39,626 bases of DNA from an uncultured Pseudomonadota bacterium. GTDB lineage: Bacteria; Pseudomonadota; Gammaproteobacteria; Burkholderiales; SG8-41. Shown piece by piece: positions 35,809 to 39,626 of this stretch. Position numbers and translations under genes: made by a program. The notes under the pieces are model-generated. The model made no database searches, was not told where the DNA came from, and saw nothing but the letters and a program-made list of their open reading frames with translations. The stretch is taken from assembly GCA_946885605.1 (NCBI GenBank), contig CAMPGR010000021.1:1-39626 (forward strand), given 5' to 3'. Numbering within the stretch: the first letter of the stretch is position 1; every line of letters begins with the position of its first letter.

Positions 35809-38800
35809 ATGAGATTCGATCCGGAACTGCGTCTCCGCAATCTGCCGCAGCCGACTTATCCCGACGACCTGCCGGTCGTGGCGAAGCGCGACGAGATCGC
35901 CGCCGCGATTGCCGCGCACCCGGTCGTCATCGTCTGCGGCGAGACGGGCTCCGGCAAGACGACGCAACTCCCGAAGATTTGCCTCGACCTCGAGCGCGGC
36001 GTAACGGGGTTGATCGGCCATACGCAGCCCCGTCGCATCGCGGCGCGCACTGTTGCCGCGCGTATCGCGGCCGAGCTGAAGAGCCCGCTCGGGCACGCGG
36101 TCGGCTATAAGGTGCGCTTTTCCGACCGGCTCTCGGAACACACCTACATCAAGGTCATGACCGACGGGATCCTGCTTGCCGAAACGCAGGGCGACCCTCT
36201 GCTGAAGAGCTACGACACACTGATCATCGACGAAGCGCACGAGCGCAGCCTCAACATCGATTTTCTGCTGGGCTACGTGAAGCGGCTCGTCGCGCGCCGC
36301 CCCGATCTCAAGGTCATCGTCACGTCCGCGACCATCGACGCGGAACGTTTTGCCGGCCATTTCGACGGGGCGCCCGTGATCGAGGTGTCGGGACGGACGT
36401 ATCCCGTCGAAGTGCGCTATCGCCCGCTCGATGTCAGCCCCCTCACCCCCGCCCCTCTCCCGCAAGCAGGAGAGGGGGGATTCGTGTCTTCCCCTTCATT
36501 GGCGGCGCAGAGGGGAAGAGATGCAGAGACTGACGAGATCGACATGGAGCAGGCGATCCTCGATGCGGCCGACGAGCTCGCGCGGGAGCCGGGAGGCGGC
36601 GACATCCTCGTCTTCCTCCCGGGGGAGCGCGAAATCCGCGAGACCGCGGACGCGCTGCGCAAGCACGCGTTCGGAAGGGCCGCGCCCGGCATGCGTGGCG
36701 TCGAAATCCTGCCCCTGTATGCGCGGCTCTCGTTCGAAGAGCAGCAGCGCGTCTTCCGGCCCGGCGAGGCGCGTCGCATCGTGCTTGCCACCAATGTCGC
36801 AGAAACCTCGCTTACCGTTCCCGGCATCCGCTACGTCATCGATACGGGGCTTGCGCGCGTCAACCGCTACAGCTATCGCAACAAGGTCGAGCAGCTCCAG
36901 GTCGAAAAAATCTCGCGCGCCTCCGCGGATCAGCGCGCCGGCCGCTGCGGGCGGGTCGCCGCGGGAGTTTGCATCCGGCTCTATTCGGAGGAGGACTACG
37001 CCGCGCGGCCGCAATACACCGATCCCGAGATCCTTCGCTCCTCCCTCGCGACGGTCATCCTGCGCATGAAGGCGCTGAAGATCGGCGACGTCGAGGATTT
37101 CCCTTTTCTCGATCCTCCGGCACCGCGCATGATCGCGGACGGCTACCAGCTGCTCGCGGAGTTGGGCGCGGTCAACGAGCGCAAAGAGTTGACGCCGATC
37201 GGCACGAAACTCGCGAAGTTCCCGATCGATCCGCGCATCGCGCGCATGATCCTCGCTGCGAAAGAGGAGGGGTGCCTCGCCGAGATGCTCATCATCGCCG
37301 CGGCGCTTTCGATCCAGGATCCGCGAGAGCGGCCGCTCGAGCGCGCCGAGGCGGCGGATCGCGCGCAGGAGCAGTTCCAGGACGAGCGATCCGATTTTCT
37401 CGCGTTTCTCAAGATCTGGCGTTTCTTCGACGACGCGCTCAAGCACAGGAAGTCGAACCGCAAGCTTCAGGCGCTCGTCCACGAGCACTTCCTCTCGCAC
37501 CGGCGGCTGCGCGAGTGGCGTGACATCCACACGCAGCTCGCGGCGCTCGCGGGCGAGATGGGCATGCATTCGAACGAGACGTCGGCGGGTTATGCCGAGA
37601 TCCACCGCGCGCTGCTCGCGGGGCTCCTGGGAAACATCGGCTTCAAGGCCGACGACGGCGAGTATGCCGGCGCGCGCGGCATCAAGTTCAGGATCTTTCC
37701 CGGGTCGTCGCTCAGAAAGGCGCAGCCGAAATGGGTGATGGCGGCCGAGCTCGTCGAAACCACGCGGCTCTACGCACGCTGCGTCGCGAAGATCGAGCCG
37801 GAATGGATCGAGCCGCTCGCCCGCGGTCTCGTCAACCGCGAGTACCTGGATCCGCACTGGGAACGCGACCGCGCGATGGTCGTTGCGTTCGAGCGCGTTA
37901 CGCTCTACGGGCTCACCATCGTCCCGCGCCGGCGCGTGCACTACGGGCCGATCGATCCGGCAGAGGCGCGCCAGATCTTCATCCGGCAGGCGCTCGTTTC
38001 CGGCGAATACGACACGCGCGCCTCCTTCTTCGAGCACAACCGCCGCCTGATAGGGGAAGTGCAGGCGCTCGAGCACAAGGCGCGCCGGCGCGACGTGCTG
38101 GTCGACGAGGAGGCGCTGTTCGCTTTCTACGGTGCGATCGTTCCGGCGGACATCGTGAATGGCGCCGGGTTCGATAAGTGGCGCCGTGAAGCGGAGCGTT
38201 CGAATCCGAAGCTCCTCTTCCTCACGCGCGACTACCTCATGCGGCATGCGGCGTCCGATATCACGGAGCGGCAATTCCCCGAGTCGATCCGCGTGGACGG
38301 CGCCGACCTCAAGTTGCGGTATCGATTCGAGCCGGGCCATCCGCTCGACGGCGTGACAGTGGCTGTACCGCTGCACCTCCTCAACAAGCTCGACGCGGCG
38401 CCGTTCGAATGGCTGGTGCCGGGAATGGTGCGCGAGAAGGCGACGTATGCGTTCAGGGCGTTGCCCAAGCAAATCCGCCGCCATCTCGTACCGGTGCCCG
38501 GGCACGTCACCCGCTTTCTCGAGGAGCAGGATCGGAGTGCAGAGGACGGCCGCGGATCGTCGTTCAGCGAAGCGCTCGAGTGCTACGTGCAACGCGTGAT
38601 CGGCAAACCGGTCGAGCGCGAAGCTGTGGAGCACATCGACTATCCGCCGCACCTCAGGATGAACTTTCGCATCGTCGACGACGCGGGGCACGAGCTTGCG
38701 AGCGGGCGCAATCTCGCCGCGCTCAAGAGCAGGCTGGGCGGGGCGGCGCAGCTCACCTTCGGCGCGTGCGCGGACGCCGGCATCGAGCGCGAGGGGATCC

Positions 38801-39626
38801 GCGCGTGGGACTTCGGTGACCTGCCGCGCGAAATCGCTTTTACGCGCAACGGACGCCGGCTCACCGGCTATCCGGCGCTCATGGACGAGGAGGCGAGCGT
38901 CGCCATCCGGCTCTTCGACGTGCCGGATGCGGCGGAGGCCGCGATGCGTACAGGTGTCGTGCGGCTCTTGAGGTTATCGCTCAAGGAGCAGATGAAGCAG
39001 CTCGAGAAGGATCTGCGGAAACTCGACCAGGCGACGCTGCCGTTACGCGGTGTCGCGAGCGCCGAGGAACTGAGGGACGACGTGATGGCTGCAATAGCGG
39101 ATCGCGCGTTCATCGGCGAGGATCCCGTGCCGCGAACCGGGCGCGAGTTCGAGGCGCAACGCGCGCGGGCGCGTGCGCGGCTTGCGGCGGTGACTGAAGC
39201 GGCAATGCGCTTATTCAGCGATATCGCAGCGGAATACCGGCGCCTGATGCTGCGCCTTGGAAGCAACGGAAGCGCACTTGCGCGTCCTGCCGCCGACATC
39301 CGCGCGCAGCTCGGTCGCCTCATCTACAAGGGCTTTTTCAGCGCGACGCCGTGGGAGCGGCTCCAACACCTGCCGCGCTATCTTAAGGCGATGCAACTGC
39401 GCCTCGACAAGTATTCGAGGGACCCGCAGCGCGATGCGAAGCACGCGGCGAGCATCGGCGAGCTGTGGAAGCGCTACGAAGAGCGCCGCGAACGGGAGCG
39501 GAAAACGGGCGCCGTCGATCCCCGGCTCGACGAATTTCGCTGGCATCTGGAAGAGTTGCGCGTGTCGCTCTACGCCCAGGAACTGAAGACGCCGTATCCC
39601 GTGTCCTACAAGCGCCTAGACAAGTG
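35809..39626 (+). CDS. hrpA: ATP-dependent RNA helicase HrpA (DEAH box), 3' end cut by the window
   Basis: 1272 codons are visible from the ATG at 35809; E. coli HrpA is 1300 residues, so only a short tail is missing. Order: Walker A GETGSGKT (44-51), TQPRRIAAR, DEAH (141-144), SAT (173-175), RecA2 with FLPGEREIRE, VLATNVAETSLT and QRAGRCGR, then the winged-helix/ratchet regions and the long DUF3418-type C-terminal part (WERLQHLPRYLKAMQLRLDK). Between the RecA1 and RecA2 domains, residues about 210-241 (SPLTPAPLPQAGEGGF...) are extra relative to usual HrpA and are encoded by a palindromic repeat read in frame. HrpA acts in ribosome rescue and mRNA processing. No promoter is obvious; the palindrome lies directly upstream. 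Confidence 0.95.
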   Translation, partial: MRFDPELRLRNLPQPTYPDDLPVVAKRDEIAAAIAAHPVVIVCGETGSGKTTQLPKICLDLERGVTGLIGHTQPRRIAARTVAARIAAELKSPLGHAVGYKVRFSDRLSEHTYIKVMTDGILLAETQGDPLLKSYDTLIIDEAHERSLNIDFLLGYVKRLVARRPDLKVIVTSATIDAERFAGHFDGAPVIEVSGRTYPVEVRYRPLDVSPLTPAPLPQAGEGGFVSSPSLAAQRGRDAETDEIDMEQAILDAADELAREPGGGDILVFLPGEREIRETADALRKHAFGRAAPGMRGVEILPLYARLSFEEQQRVFRPGEARRIVLATNVAETSLTVPGIRYVIDTGLARVNRYSYRNKVEQLQVEKISRASADQRAGRCGRVAAGVCIRLYSEEDYAARPQYTDPEILRSSLATVILRMKALKIGDVEDFPFLDPPAPRMIADGYQLLAELGAVNERKELTPIGTKLAKFPIDPRIARMILAAKEEGCLAEMLIIAAALSIQDPRERPLERAEAADRAQEQFQDERSDFLAFLKIWRFFDDALKHRKSNRKLQALVHEHFLSHRRLREWRDIHTQLAALAGEMGMHSNETSAGYAEIHRALLAGLLGNIGFKADDGEYAGARGIKFRIFPGSSLRKAQPKWVMAAELVETTRLYARCVAKIEPEWIEPLARGLVNREYLDPHWERDRAMVVAFERVTLYGLTIVPRRRVHYGPIDPAEARQIFIRQALVSGEYDTRASFFEHNRRLIGEVQALEHKARRRDVLVDEEALFAFYGAIVPADIVNGAGFDKWRREAERSNPKLLFLTRDYLMRHAASDITERQFPESIRVDGADLKLRYRFEPGHPLDGVTVAVPLHLLNKLDAAPFEWLVPGMVREKATYAFRALPKQIRRHLVPVPGHVTRFLEEQDRSAEDGRGSSFSEALECYVQRVIGKPVEREAVEHIDYPPHLRMNFRIVDDAGHELASGRNLAALKSRLGGAAQLTFGACADAGIEREGIRAWDFGDLPREIAFTRNGRRLTGYPALMDEEASVAIRLFDVPDAAEAAMRTGVVRLLRLSLKEQMKQLEKDLRKLDQATLPLRGVASAEELRDDVMAAIADRAFIGEDPVPRTGREFEAQRARARARLAAVTEAAMRLFSDIAAEYRRLMLRLGSNGSALARPAADIRAQLGRLIYKGFFSATPWERLQHLPRYLKAMQLRLDKYSRDPQRDAKHAASIGELWKRYEERRERERKTGAVDPRLDEFRWHLEELRVSLYAQELKTPYPVSYKRLDK
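36438..36518. repeat. Palindromic repeat inserted in frame within hrpA
   Basis: Hairpin 1: CCCCTCTCC (36452-36460) and GGAGAGGGG (36469-36477), loop CGCAAGCA, preceded by CCCCTCACCCCCG. Hairpin 2: CTTCCCCT (36488-36495) and AGGGGAAG (36511-36518). The first part is the common bacterial repeat (CCTCACCC...CTCTCCCGCAAGCGGGAGAG) that normally lies between genes. Read in frame it gives SPLTPAPLPQAGEGG, the peptide typical of such repeats. No stop codon is introduced. Confidence 0.8.

Noticed and set aside
36496..38691. 731-codon open frame on the minus strand.
   Set aside because: It is antisense to the well-supported HrpA frame. High-GC codon use keeps the opposite strand open; the product is Arg/Ala/Leu-rich with no family motif.

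Overview
The window looks like a high-GC betaproteobacterial chromosome, probably Burkholderiales-like. The main reasons are the Bug-type solute-binding protein, the abundance of TRAP/Liv uptake genes, the PF10023-type aminopeptidase lipoprotein, and short intergenic palindromes of a kind common in Betaproteobacteria. This taxonomic call is an inference from gene content. I see no tRNA, rRNA or CRISPR array. Almost the whole window is coding, in long runs of overlapping genes.

Layout. (1) 11573 down to 1, minus strand: UbiD-type prFMN decarboxylase, TAXI-TRAP binding protein, fused TRAP permease, a 392-bp IS-derived miniature element, amidohydrolase, PLP fold-type II lyase/synthase, both subunits of a class I CoA-transferase, a luciferase-like (LLM) flavin/F420 oxidoreductase, and the start of L-serine ammonia-lyase. 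(2) 11687-18975, plus strand: a complete branched-chain-type ABC importer (LivK-H-M-G-F), a Bug/TctC binding protein and an amidase. (3) 26080 down to 19051, minus strand: 5-oxoprolinase subunits PxpB and PxpC, a GntR/UTRA regulator, and a three-gene molybdenum hydroxylase (large, FAD and Fe-S subunits) whose Fe-S subunit carries a fused CoxG-like domain. (4) 26277-32609, plus strand: PxpA followed tightly by NADPH:F420 reductase, CofE, CofD, CofC and a CofG-CofH fusion (FbiC), so all dedicated F420 assembly enzymes plus the cofactor-reducing enzyme. (5) 32674-39626: ordinary genes (histidine phosphatase, alpha/beta hydrolase, metallopeptidase lipoprotein, PEBP protein, HrpA helicase), with a terminator and a large palindrome before hrpA.

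How it may work together (inference). Regions 1-4 look like one catabolic island for an imported small organic acid, perhaps an N-heterocycle or lactam. Three unrelated uptake systems bring in substrate. A molybdenum hydroxylase, a prFMN decarboxylase and an F420H2-dependent LLM enzyme could hydroxylate, decarboxylate and reduce a ring. The amidohydrolase, amidase and PxpABC-type lactamase could open it, and the CoA-transferase, PLP enzyme and serine dehydratase could feed the pieces to central metabolism. Carrying the F420 pathway and its NADPH-linked reductase inside the island would make the pathway self-sufficient for a cofactor that is rare in Proteobacteria. The substrate cannot be read from the sequence.

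Smaller points of interest are the miniature element inserted exactly at the TRAP stop codon while regenerating it, the F420 reductase with no ATG/GTG/TTG start that keeps its Rossmann motif, a palindromic repeat read in frame inside HrpA, and a nested hairpin between livK and livH.
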